Positions 11,627 through 23,318 of a stretch of DNA of 64,000 nt are shown piece after piece. A program made the position numbers and the translations under genes. The stretch is from Rhizoctonia solani (lineage: Eukaryota > Basidiomycota > Agaricomycetes > Cantharellales > Ceratobasidiaceae), in NCBI RefSeq assembly GCF_016906535.1, contig NC_057379.1:1550001-1614000 (forward strand), in the 5' to 3' direction. A model generated the notes under the pieces. It was not told the DNA's origin, ran no database searches, and was given only the letters and a program-made list of their open reading frames with translations. Each line of letters starts with the position of its first letter. Position 1 is the first letter of the stretch.

Positions 11627-14600
11627 ATGTCTTCCACACCCGGTAACAAACGGGGCCTGCTTGACCCTTTAGTGCCCATGTTCGCGAAGCGTCAGAAATC
11701 GCGTCCCCCGACCCCAGATCCCTCTTCAAATACTAATAATGTAGATCAAAGCCCAGACGTCTCAAGTGAGGCGCCTCAAATCCAGCCTGCCAATACAGTC
11801 CCTCGTGACAGGATGAGCACACCCCCACCTGCCATAGCTGACAGTATAATGGGAACTCCAGCTCCACCTCTTCCCCAGGATCCATCGAATACTACGGGCT
11901 CTGGAGTGATAACGGCTCAAAAAAAGTCAACGGATGGGCCACTGCTCAAACGCGTTGGCACGGCGCTTAAGGCCTTTCGTCACGGTGCGGGTGCGTTCCC
12001 ACCGCTCCAGGCCACTATCGACGATGTGATATCCTGCTTCGAGACACTCAAGGTAAGCTATGCACGAGACATATCATAAAGTGAGAGATACGCACTGACT
12101 CATGGACGGGAACTTAGATAGAGCCAGAGTATCAGCGAGAGTACGACGCACTCCTACACGAGCTTGAGTCGCTGAGTGAGACTCTCGTCCATCACCTGCA
12201 AAGCTCGAGCTCTGCCCATATGTCCGACTGCATAACTAGGATGCGAAGGCTAGTTATATAAGACTGTACGAGATGCAAAAACTCATGAGGCGCACAGGTC
12301 TATTGTGAAACAAACCGATGTGATCAGGAAGAGACGTGATCAGCCCCCGGAACGCAAGCTGACAAAAGCCGCACAAGATGATAATGAAGTTCTGAGTGCA
12401 TATCGTGGAATCGAGAGGGCGTTTCGGCAGCTGCAAGTGAGTACCGGCATGGAGCTCAGTGGACTGCTAACGACGAGGACAACAGACCGACGCAGGGTTG
12501 AGTGTATGGAGCATCGTGGAAAAACAGGCCGCAGTGAGTTCAAGCATGCCCATAACGAAAAGGGATACTAACTGGTGTGGATCATAGGATAGTTTTCTTG
12601 AGAAGCTGGCCCCATCTAGACTAGCCGCACATAACTCTACTCTGGCAACAGACGTCAATCGCCGATCCTGCACCCAACATACACGCACCCGGATCCTGCT
12701 CGAGCTCGACCAATGGGCAGCCGACCGTCAGACACCGAACATATACTGGATGAGCGGCATGGCTGGTACCGGCAAGACTACCATCGCATATACGTTTGCC
12801 GAGTCGCTCAAGGCACGTGGACTACTTGGGGCAAGCTTCTTCTGCACACGAGCGTCAAGTGAATGCCAGGATGTGGGACGGATCGTACCGACAATCGCAT
12901 ATCAGCTTGCGCGCTACTCGATGAGCTTCCAATCGGCGGTTGCAAAGGCACTGGAGGGCGATCCTGATATCGGGACCCGGGCTATAACGGAGCAATGCGA
13001 ACGGCTGATCAAAGAGCCCCTAAGTCGAGTGAAGGACAACATACCGGATGGACTTGTGATTGTAATTGATGCACTAGACGAATGCAGCAGCGCAAACGGA
13101 GTGAGGACAATCCTGGACGTACTCTTCAAAACTGCTCCCGAATTTCCTCTCAAGTTCTTTGTGACGAGCCGACCGGAGCCAGACATCCGCCACCGGATAG
13201 AGGCCCAGCCCGACCGCGCCCGCTCGATCTGCACACTACATGATATCGAGGCGTCGCTTGTGCAAGCGGACATCGAGCTATACCTTCGGGACGAGCTTGC
13301 GGACACCTCTGTCTCCGAAACCGATATGATGCGTCTTGCAAACCTGTCTGGCAAACTGTTCATATATGCGGCCACGTCGATTCGGTATATTCGGAGAAAA
13401 GGAACGACAGTGGACCATGACCGACTTGACGCTATTCTGAGATCATCTTCTGAATCAATCTCACGACACGTTGGCATCGACCGGCTGTATACCACAATTC
13501 TGGATGCTGCGACTGCAGAGTTTGAGGAAGAGCCAGAAGAGCAAGATCAGATGTGTCGAATGCTATGGACTGCAGTATGCACTCGAGAACCGGTCAACGT
13601 CGATACACTGGCAGCACTGACCGGGATCAAACCATCAAAGGCCAACATACTGCTGCAGTCCCTGTACTCGGTACTACACGTATCGCAAACGACTAGCATG
13701 ATCACGACATTGCATGCATCGTTCCCGGACTTCATGTTCGATGAAGCACGGTCGAAAAGGTTCTACTGCGACGAAGCGAAGCATAGTCAAGTGCTTGCCC
13801 AAGAGTGCTTCAAGGTGATGGAAGCGCAGCTGCGATTCAACATCTGTGGTCTAGAGAGCTCATTTATCACCGATAGCGAAGTGCAAGACCTGGATGCTCG
13901 GATAACAAGGTCAATCTCGCCGACGCTGTCGTATGTTGCGCACTACTGGGGAGGCCATGTGGTCAAGAGCGAGCCTTGCGAAGCAGTTCAGAAAGGGCTA
14001 GAAGGCTTCCTATCGCATCGGCTGCTGTTTTGGATGGAGGTGCTGAGCCTGAAGCGTACGCTCGACAAGGGAATTAGCATGCTGTCGGCGCTTAAGGCAT
14101 GGCTGACGGTAAGCTGTTTGTGCAGAGCGTTAGTTTTGCCAGACTGATGGTGCGCGATAGGGCAAAAGTGCATTACCAGAAATAATCAGCTCACTGAATG
14201 ACTCGTGGATCTTTATGTCAAAGTATGCGGCCGGATCGGTTTCGCAGTCAACACCGCATATATACATCTCGGCACTGCCATTTTGCCATCACTCAAACTC
14301 CGTACGCAAGCAATACTGGGGTCGCACTCAGGGGCTCCTTCATCTGCAAGGCTCTGCAATAGAGGAAAGTCAAACAGCACTACTTGCACAATGGTCGATG
14401 AACTCGCCCGCCCGATGCCTTGCATTCTGTCCTGACGGGTCTCGACTTGCAGTTGGATTTGATGATGGCACAGTTTGCGTATTGCATGGCCATAACGGAG
14501 CAGTTGCTCTAGGACCCCTCAAGGGGCACACCGACACAGTCAGTCATGTGGCATTTTCTCCCGACGGATCGCTGCTTGTCTCTGGCTCTGACGACGGTAC

Positions 14601-16461
14601 AGTCCTTGTCCGGGATGCACAAACGGGCAACTGCATATATGACGTCATCCGGGGCCATGAAAGTCGAGTGACGTCAGTGTGTTTTTCGCCCAATGGCAAG
14701 TATCTCCTCTCAGGGTCTTGGGACCAGACAACGCGAATGTGGGACAGTGGCAATGGCAGTCTGATACCCAACTCCATCAAACGTCATCCTTCCTCAGTCA
14801 TCTGCACGGCATTCTCTCCTGATGGCAAGCATATCGCATGTGGCTTGGCAAGCAAGGAGTGTCCCATCGTTGTTTACGACGCATCCACTGGCGAGTCGCT
14901 CCCATTTCCATTTGATGCTCATCAGTCCTTGGTCTATTCAATTGCCTTTTCGCCAAACAGCAACCACCTTGTCACTGGCCATGTATCCGGTGAACTGCGC
15001 GTCTGGAGTCTCCACAACGGCACCGCCACACACTCCCCACCCAAAGTACACAACCGGGAAATCACATCCATTGGGTTTTCGCCACTCGGAGACAAACTCG
15101 TCACTGGCTCTTATGATAGGTGCGTGTATATATGGGATGTAGAGAACGGCTACTCCAACCCTTGCCTACTTGCCACACACCACGATTGGGTTTACTCCGC
15201 TGCGTTCTCACCCGACGGCACACGAATCGTGTCATGCTCAAGGGATGACATCAAGATGTGGAATGCACTTCATTCGACATCCTCTCACACGCGGAAATGG
15301 AAGACGCCAACCGATGTTGTCTATTCGGTTGCAATCTCGCCTGATGGTTCACGCATCGCCGCGGCGGGTGAAGACAAAGCGATCTATATGTTCAACGCAC
15401 ACGACGGCACTCCCGCTCTCGAGCCACTTGTCGCGCATGTCAAGGAGATCAACTCGGTGGCGTTCTCGCCCGACGGCAGGTACCTTGTTTCTGGCGGTGC
15501 TGACAATGCCATCTGTCTGTGGGATAGCACAACCGGCAAGCTGCTATTCGTCCCGCTTCGGGGGCGTGAGGGATTGGTCTGGTCGGTCTTATTCTCCCCC
15601 GACAGCAGGCGCATGGTTTCTGCCTCTCATGGCTGGACGGTAGAAATGTGGGACGTGGGCGATGGGACTCTGGTGCCTAGCGACCTGATCGGAAGACTCG
15701 AGTACAAGGTCGACTCAGTGGCATTCTCGCCCGACGGTGAACGCATTGCTTTCGGCTGTGGGGATGGGAGGATTCGTATGTGGGACTTGCAGACGCTGGT
15801 GCTGGTGTTCGATCTGCCTGTGTTGCAGCACCGAAACGAGGATATCGATTCGCTAACATTTTCGCCTGATGGCAGATTCATTGTTTCTCATTCATTTGCC
15901 GGTGGTATCCGCGTGTTCGATTCGCACAGTTGCGACTTTGTTCTAGGTCCTCTCGGTAGATCCTTTGATTATGGAATCCCAGCTGTGTTCTCGCCTGACG
16001 GCGATTACATCGTATTAGGCTCGTCTGGGGGAAGCGTTCGAATATGGAGGGTGGAAGGTTGGGCCCCTGCATATGAGCCACTCGAGGGCCACCAAGACTT
16101 TGTCTGCTCCCTGGCATATTCGCCTGACGGTGCATACATCGTCTCAGCCTCACAAGACTCGACGATCCGAGTATGGAAGGCACCAGGAAGACGCGCCATC
16201 TCCAGCTCATCCCAATATGACTCTTCGACTTCAGATCAGAGAGAGCCACATGCTGCGATTGCTGGTGGAATGACGATCGGTGACGATGGGTGGGCACGAA
16301 ACCGCGACTCACAGCTACTGTTCTGGGTTCCGTCTGATATGGTCGTGCTTTTCCCCCGGCTCAGGGGCGTGTATACCATTGCACCCGAAGGCATACTGCG
16401 AGTGGACTATGACCAGCCGCTGTTGCTTGGTGAAGAGTGGCATCGATGCTACGTGGGCTGA
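11627..16461 (+). CDS. NACHT-WD40 NLR-like receptor A
   Basis: Six exons (11627-12052, 12118-12248, 12298-12436, 12486-12533, 12588-14108, 14161-16461) give 1,521 residues. Residues 1-100 are low-complexity. Next comes a helical N-terminal segment ([12 protein letters not shown] onward), then a NACHT NTPase with Walker [10 protein letters not shown] near residue 305 and Walker [11 protein letters not shown], then a helical linker. About 14 WD40 units follow, roughly residues 830-1430 (two seven-bladed propellers), and a conserved tail ending CYVG. Fungal NACHT-WD40 proteins (for example HET-E/HET-D of Podospora) act in non-self recognition and regulated cell death; that role is inferred here. 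Intron 2 is best explained by a GC donor (AG|GCTAGT). Tandem paralogue of the gene at 17801, with matching exon lengths. Confidence 0.85.
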
Positions 16462-16876
16462 GAGCAATGTGAGCACTGTGAGCGTAGTCAATGAACGGTC
16501 ATATATTGATTTATGAGTCAGGAATAGATATAGAGTGGTACATTTTGTAATTTGCACATATGGACGTTTATGTAGTGTAGTATTATACATCTGTTGTTGC
16601 CCATCTGTCGCGAAAGTCTGCGGTATTCTACAATCTTTTTGTTCCGACCAGCCTCAGTTCAGGACATTTCTAGCATAATAAGGTCCGGTTTTCGATTCGG
16701 GTTTTGAAACGGTTTCGAAACACACCATTTTGAATGACTTTTGAATTCATTTTAAGCTCAGCTCCAAGGGTTCATAATGTAATCCATCGCTGTGAGCAGT
16801 GCCGGTTCCTGATACAGCAAACAGAAACTTGTAATGATTAGGAGCGCCTGGGGCTCCCCGTTGTTAATTTAGTACG

Positions 16877-16975
16877 TTGTGAGTGACATTAGCCTAAGTA
16901 GTAAAGTGGTTGTGCTGCGTCGGTGATCCTGCTTTATTTTTGTGACGACGAATGTTCGAATCCGGGTTTGAGGTC
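16877..16975 (+). repeat. Possible tRNA-derived SINE fragment
   Basis: An A-box-like taagtagtaaagtgg (16895-16909) is followed about 45 bases later by a B-box-like gttcgaatccg (16954-16964), the spacing of an RNA polymerase III internal promoter. I cannot fold it into a proper tRNA cloverleaf, so a tRNA-derived SINE or tRNA relic is likelier than a functional tRNA. It lies in the spacer between the two NLR genes. Confidence 0.35.
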
Positions 16976-17160
16976 ACTTTACCGCTTTTGGAACAGGATC
17001 AGTCTTTAAGAATATCAATTCTAGCCATCGAAGTAACCAGAGCGCAGATTTTGTTGTAGCAATCGCATAGGTTTTACAAAACGAGCACCGGAAGGTCAGT
17101 CTCAGAAATATGATTGTACATTTTGAGATATTTAGTACACCGTTTCTCCTAGTTGGACCA

Positions 17161-17599
17161 ATGTCGTCCGACACTGACTCGATTTGGGTATGTACCCGGT
17201 CTTGTCAAGTCTACGGACCGGCCCGCACGGGTCATCCAGCAGGATGGAGATTCCAGATTGGATACCGCAGGTTCTAACGCAGGTCCTGAAAACATGGGGT
17301 CGCATGATTGTGAAATTAAATTTATAGACCAGTTGGACGATCCAGAGGGTTGGGAGATTGGTGTTGGCCTTGGAGAGGAGCTGGGGTCATTGTGGAGGGG
17401 CAGTGTCGGGCATCGCGAGTCCTTCGAAGTTGCAGCACGCGACGGGGTTGATCTTAGTAATCCTTACCCTGTGGATCTACTGTCCGACACCCCTATTGAG
17501 GATGACCCCACTTCTTTCGGTCTTATAATAGCGCAGACTGGAAGTACATTGCCTTATGCGGACACCCACGCCACTCCCCACTACCCTTGTATGCACTGA
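17161..17599 (+). CDS. Small hypothetical protein between the NLR genes
   Basis: An ATG at 17161 opens MSSDTDSIW, followed by a clean intron 17188-17242 (TGG|GTATGT...AGCAG) and a second exon 17243-17599 ending in TGA, giving 127 residues. The protein is acidic, with LDDPEGWEIGVGLGEELGSLW in its middle, and has no signal peptide, membrane segment or domain I recognise. The in-phase intron is the main support. It sits just upstream of NLR gene B on the same strand. It may be a real short gene or the surviving 5' part of a longer one. Confidence 0.35.
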
Positions 17600-17800
17600 T
17601 GTAACCTTACCTGATATATTGATTGTGTGGAAATAATTCGGGACTCACCACCGACTTGGAAACCCTTTTAAAACGCAGATCGGAATCAAAAACCGGACGC
17701 TAAGTCTCACAACCTTGGTAAACTTGCCAACTGGTTCAATATTGGAGCAATCAACTCGACCGATACACAGTCACCAAACTTCAATCCCACACCTTTTGTC

Positions 17801-20800
17801 ATGTCTTCCAGGCCCCATACCAAACGGGGTTTGCTTGACCCTTTGATATCCTCAGTCTCAAAGCGTCCGCGATCGCGTGCTACAACCCCAGAGCCCGCTT
17901 CAGGTACCAACAATGCGACTCAAGCCTCAAATGTCTCAGACGAAGCACGTCAAATGCAACCCACGACTACTAACCCTTGCGAGATGTCGGCCACACCTCC
18001 GCCTGCGGGCACGGATAGCACAATCAGAGCTCTGAGTCTACCCCCTCATGATGAACCTGCATCTGCAGGGGAGCATAGAGCGACAACGACTGACCAGAAT
18101 CCAACGGGCGAACCGCTGCTCAAGCGCGTTGGCACGGCGCTTAAGGCCTTTCGTCACGGTGCGGGTGCGTTCCCACCGCTCCAGGCCACTATCGACGATG
18201 TGATATCCTGCTTCGAGACACTCAAGGTAAGCTATGCACGAGACATGTCATAAAGTGAGGGATACGCACTGACTCATGGACGGGAACTTAGATAGAGCCA
18301 GAGTATCAGCGAGAGTACGACGCACTCCTACTCGAGCTTGAGTCGCTGAGTGAGACTCTCGTCCATCACCTACAAAAACCGAGCTCTGCGCATATGTCCG
18401 ACTGCATAACTAGGATGCGAAGGCTAGTGATATTACACTGTATGGGACGGAAAGACTGACGGGGTGCACAGATCGATTGAGAAGCAAACCGATGTGATCA
18501 AGAAGAGACGTGATCAGCCCCCGGAACGCAAGCTGGCAAAAGCCGCACAAGATCAGCATGAGGTCCTGAGTGCGTATCGGGGAATCGAGAGAGCGTTTCG
18601 ACAACTGCAAGTGAGTATCAAAATGGAGATCAGTGGACTGCTAACGACGTGGACAACAGACCGACGCAGGGTTGAGTGTGTGGAGCATCGTGGAAAAACA
18701 GGCTGCAGTGAGCTCAAGCATGCCCATAACGAAAAGTGATACTGAATGGTGTGGATGATAGGATAGCCTGCTTGAGAAGCTGGCCCCATCTAGACTAGCC
18801 GCCCATAACTCTACTCTTGCAACAGACGTCAATCGCCGATCCTGCACCAAACAGACACGCACTCAGATCTTGCTCGAGCTCGACCAATGGTCAGCCGACC
18901 GTAAGACACCGAACATATACTGGATGAGCGGCATGGCCGGTACCGGCAAGACTACCATCGCATATACCTTTGCCGAGTCACTCAAGGCACGTGGACTACT
19001 TGGGGCGAGCTTCTTCTGCACACGAGCGTCGAGTGAATGTCAGGACGTGGGACGAATCGTACCGACGATCGCATATCAGCTTGCGCGCTACTCGATGAGC
19101 TTCCAGTCGGCAGTCGTAAAGGCACTGGAGAATGATCCTGACATCGGGACCCGGGCTATAGTGGAGCAATGCGAACGGCTGATCAAAGAGCCCCTAAGTC
19201 GAGTGAAGGATGATATACCGGATGGACTTGTGGTGGTGATTGACGCACTAGACGAATGCAGCAGCGCAAACGGAGTGAGGAAAATCCTGGACGTACTCTT
19301 CAGAACTGCTCCCGACTTTCCCCTGAAGTTCTTCGTGACGAGCCGACCGGAGCCAGACATCCGCCACCGGATAGAGGCCCAGCCCGACCGCGCCCGCTCG
19401 ATCTGCACACTACATGATATCGAGGCGTCGCTTGTGCAAGCGGACATCGAGCTATACCTTCGGGACGAACTTGCGGACACCACTGTCTCCGAAACCGATA
19501 TGATGCGTCTTGCAAACCTGTCTGGCAAGCTGTTCATATATGCGGCCACGTCGATTCGGTATATTCGGAGAAAAGGAACGACAGTGGACCATGACCGACT
19601 TGAATCTATTCTGAGATCATCTTCCAAATCGGTCTCACGACACGTCGGCATCGACCAGCTGTATACTACGATTCTGGATGCTGCGACTGCGGAGTTTGAG
19701 GAAGAGCCAGAGGAGCAAGACCAGATGTGTCGAATGCTATGGACTGCAGTATGCACTCGAGAACCGGTCAACGTCGATACACTGGCAGCACTGACCGGGA
19801 TCAAACCATCAAAGGCCAACATACTGCTGCAGTCCCTGTACTCGGTACTACACGTGTCGCAAACAACTAACATGATCACGACATTGCATGCATCGTTCCC
19901 GGACTTCATGTTCGATGAAGCACGGTCGAAAAGGTTCTACTGCGACGAAGCGAAGCATAGTCAGCTGCTTGCCCAAGAGTGCTTCAAGGTGATGGAAGCG
20001 CAGCTGCGATTCAACATATGTAATCTGGAAAGCTCGTTTGTAGCCGATAGCCAAGTGGAAGATTTAGAAAATCGAATAGCAAGGTCAATCTCGCCAACGC
20101 TGTCGTATGTTGCGCACTACTGGGGAGGGCATGTGGTCAAGAGCAAGCCTTGCAAGGCAGTTCAGAAAGGGCTGGAAGGCTTCCTATCGCATCGGCTGCT
20201 GTTCTGGATGGAGGTACTGAGCCTGAAGCGTACGCTTGACAAGGGAATTAGCATGCTGTCGGCGCTTAAGGCATGGCTGACGGTAAGCCGTTTGTGCAGA
20301 GCGTTAGTTTTGCCAGACTGATGGTGCGTGATAGGGCAAAAGTGCATTGCCAGATGTAATCAGCTCACTGAATGACTCGTGGATCTTTGTATCGAAGTAT
20401 GCGGCCGGATCGGTTTCGCAGTCAACACCGCATATATACATCTCGGCACTGCCATTTTGCCATCACTCAAACTCAGTACGCAAGCAATACTGGGGTCGTA
20501 CTCGAGGGCTGCTTCATCTGCAAGGCTCTGTGATAGATAAAAGTCAAACGGCGCTACTTGCAACATGGTCGCAATGGATGTCGCCTAACTCGCTAGCATT
20601 CTCCCCTGGCGGATCTCGACTTGCAGTTGGATTTGATGATGGCACAGTTCATGTACTGTATGACCATAACGGAGACGTTGCTCTGGGACCCCTCGAGGGG
20701 CACACCGGACAGGTCAGTTGTGTGGCATTTTCTCCCGACGGATCGCTGCTTGTCTCTGGTTCTGAGGACGGTACAATCTTTGTCCGGGATGCGCAAACGG

Positions 20801-22638
20801 GCAATCTCATATATGACCCTATCAGGGGGCATGAAAGTGTGGTGACGTCAGTGTGTTTTTCGCCCAATGGCAAGTATCTCCTCTCAGGGTCGGATGACCA
20901 GACAACACGGATGTGGGACAGTGGCAACGGCAGTCTCATACCCAACTCCATCAAACGCCACCCTCACAAAGTCCTCTGCACGGCATTCTCTCCTGATGGC
21001 AAGCATATCGCATGTGGCTTGGATAGCAATAAGTGTCCGATTGTTGTTTACGACGCATCTACTGGCGAGTCTCTCCCTTTTATATTCGATGCTCATCAGT
21101 CCTCGGCCTGTTCAATCACCTTTTCGCCAAACAGCAACCACCTGCTCACTGGCCATGTATCCCGTGATCTGTGCGTCTTGAATCTACATGACGGCACCGC
21201 CGCACACTCCCTACCTAAAATACACGATACGACAATCACATCCATTAGGTTTTCGCCACTCGGAGACAAACTCGTCACTACCTCTGGCGATGGGTGCGTA
21301 TATATATGGGATGTAGAGAACGGCTACTCCAACCCTTGCCTACTTGGCACACACGACGATCGGGTCCACTCCGCTGCGTTCTCACCCGACGGCACACGAG
21401 TCGCATCATGCTCAGACGATCGCACCGTCAAGATGTGGAATGCACTTCATTCGACATCCTCTCACACGCGGAAATGGAAGACGCCAACCGATGTTGTCTA
21501 TTCGGTTGCAATCTCGCCTGATGGGTCACGCATCGCAGCAGGGGGTCTCGACAAAGCGATCTATATGTTCAACGCACACGACGGCACTCCCGCTCTCGAG
21601 CCACTTGTTGCACACGTCGAGCGGATCCTCTCGGTGGCGTTCTCGCCCGACGGCAGGTACCTTGTTTCTGGCGGTGCTGACAATGCCATCTGTCTGTGGG
21701 ATAGCACAACCGGCAAGCTGCTATTCGCCCCGCTTCGGGGGCGTAGGGGATGGATTCAGTCGGTCTCGTTCTCCCCCGATAGCAGGCGCATGGTTTCTGC
21801 CTCTCATGACGGGACGGTAGAAATGTGGAACGTGGATGATGGGACTCTGGTGCCTAGCGACCTGATCGGAAGACTCGAGTACGAGGTCTACTCAGTGGCA
21901 TTCTCGCCCGACGGCGAACGCATTGCTTTCGGCTGTAGGGGTGGGAAGATCCGTATATGGGAATCGCAGAAGCTTACACTGGTGTTCAATCTGCCTGTGT
22001 CGCAGTACCAATACAAGGGTATCAATTCGCTAAAATTTTCGTCTGATGGCAGATTCATTGTTTCCCATTCATTTCCCGGTGGTATCCGCGTGTTCGACTC
22101 GCACAGTTGCGACTTTGTTCTAGGTCCTCTCGATGAATTCTCTGATCGTAGACGCTCAGCTGTGTTCTCGCCTGACGGCAATTACATCGTATCAGGCTCG
22201 TCTGGGGGAAGCATTCGAATATGGAGGGTGGAAGGTTGGGCCCCTGCATATGAGCCACTCGAGGGTCACCAAGACTTGGTCTGCTCCCTAGCATATTCGC
22301 CTGACGGTGCATACATCGTCTCAGCCTCACAAGACTCGACGATCCGAGTATGGAAGGCACCAGGAAGACGTGCCATCTCCAGCTCATCCCAATATGACTC
22401 TTCGACTTCAGATCAGAGAGAGCCACATGCTGCGATTGCTGGTGGAATGACGATCGGTGACGATGGGTGGGCACGAAACCGCGACTCACAGCTACTGTTC
22501 TGGGTTCCGTTCGGTCTGCAAGAACACCTCCCGCACCCCGAGAACTTGTATATCATTGAACCTGAAGGTATAATGCGAGTGGACTATAGCCAGCCCCTGT
22601 TGCTTGGTGAGGAGTGGCATCAATGCTACGTGGGCTGA
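17801..22638 (+). CDS. NACHT-WD40 NLR-like receptor B
   Basis: The exon plan is the same as gene A: 17801-18226, 18292-18422, 18472-18610, 18660-18707, 18762-20282, 20335-22638, giving 1,522 residues. The first five coding exons have exactly the same lengths as in gene A. Walker A (GMAGTGKTT) and Walker B ([10 protein letters not shown]) are intact. The first 100 residues share only scattered identity with A; from [10 protein letters not shown] onward the two are nearly identical through the NACHT domain. The WD40 repeats differ at recurring positions, and a short segment near the C-terminus (about 22505-22590) has diverged between identical flanks. The GC-AG intron 2 is conserved. It probably arose from gene A (or the reverse) by tandem duplication of about 6.2 kb. 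Role as for gene A, by inference. Confidence 0.85.
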
Positions 22639-23318
22639 GAGCAATGTGAGCGCAATATGCGTGATCTATGAATGGCTATATGTTGACTTGTGGGCCTGAA
22701 AAAGCATCGGGCGGTTTGTAGTGTGATCTGTATATATTCGTGGATGCCTGTGCAGTGAACTGTCACATTGTTGTCTGTCTACCGGTTGTTATATTCCCTT
22801 TTTTTGCCAAGATGTATGCGCCCGATTAACTCATCCATAAGAAGTGAAAAACGCCGACGCGGTATCCTTTGACGGCTATTTTGATATGCCAAAAGCCCGA
22901 GGCTCCACGCGGTGATCCGAATCAAACTTTAACATTTCCGGAGGTGGAGTCATAGTCGGACCAAGATCTGTGGTTTTCCTCTTCCGGTTCATTTTCCTCC
23001 AGCACGGCGTGGAACAAGCTCACCCACGCGAAGGATAGTTGGTCCATGGCAGAATGGGACTTTTTGAACTTCAGCTGCCAAGTTTACATACGTGGCGGAG
23101 GGAAACGCCGGGTGCCTTGCAATTGGGTCACGGTCGGCGCTTCCTGTGTTGCGAGCCCTCAAAAAGAGCGAGGCCGCGAATGACGATCGTAACGTTCACG
23201 CCCACATTGTTCTCATAGGAAGCTTGGATCAGGTACTAAAATCAGCGTTTCAACCCGCACTGTGAGCGCTAGCCAAAATGTTTGTCCGGTTCATACGAGC
23301 TAACATCTCTCAGTCAAA
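22639..23318. other. Intergenic region before glucosidase II
   Basis: No coding sequence is supported. It contains the 3' flank of NLR gene B and the promoter of the glucosidase gene; no TATA box or other clear motif is evident. Confidence 0.5.

Noticed and set aside
12914..13495. Long minus-strand ORFs across the NACHT exons (also 19088-19909)
   Set aside because: They are antisense shadows of the coding exon with a Ser/Arg-rich, low-complexity translation; their occurrence in both paralogues follows from the near-identical sense sequence.
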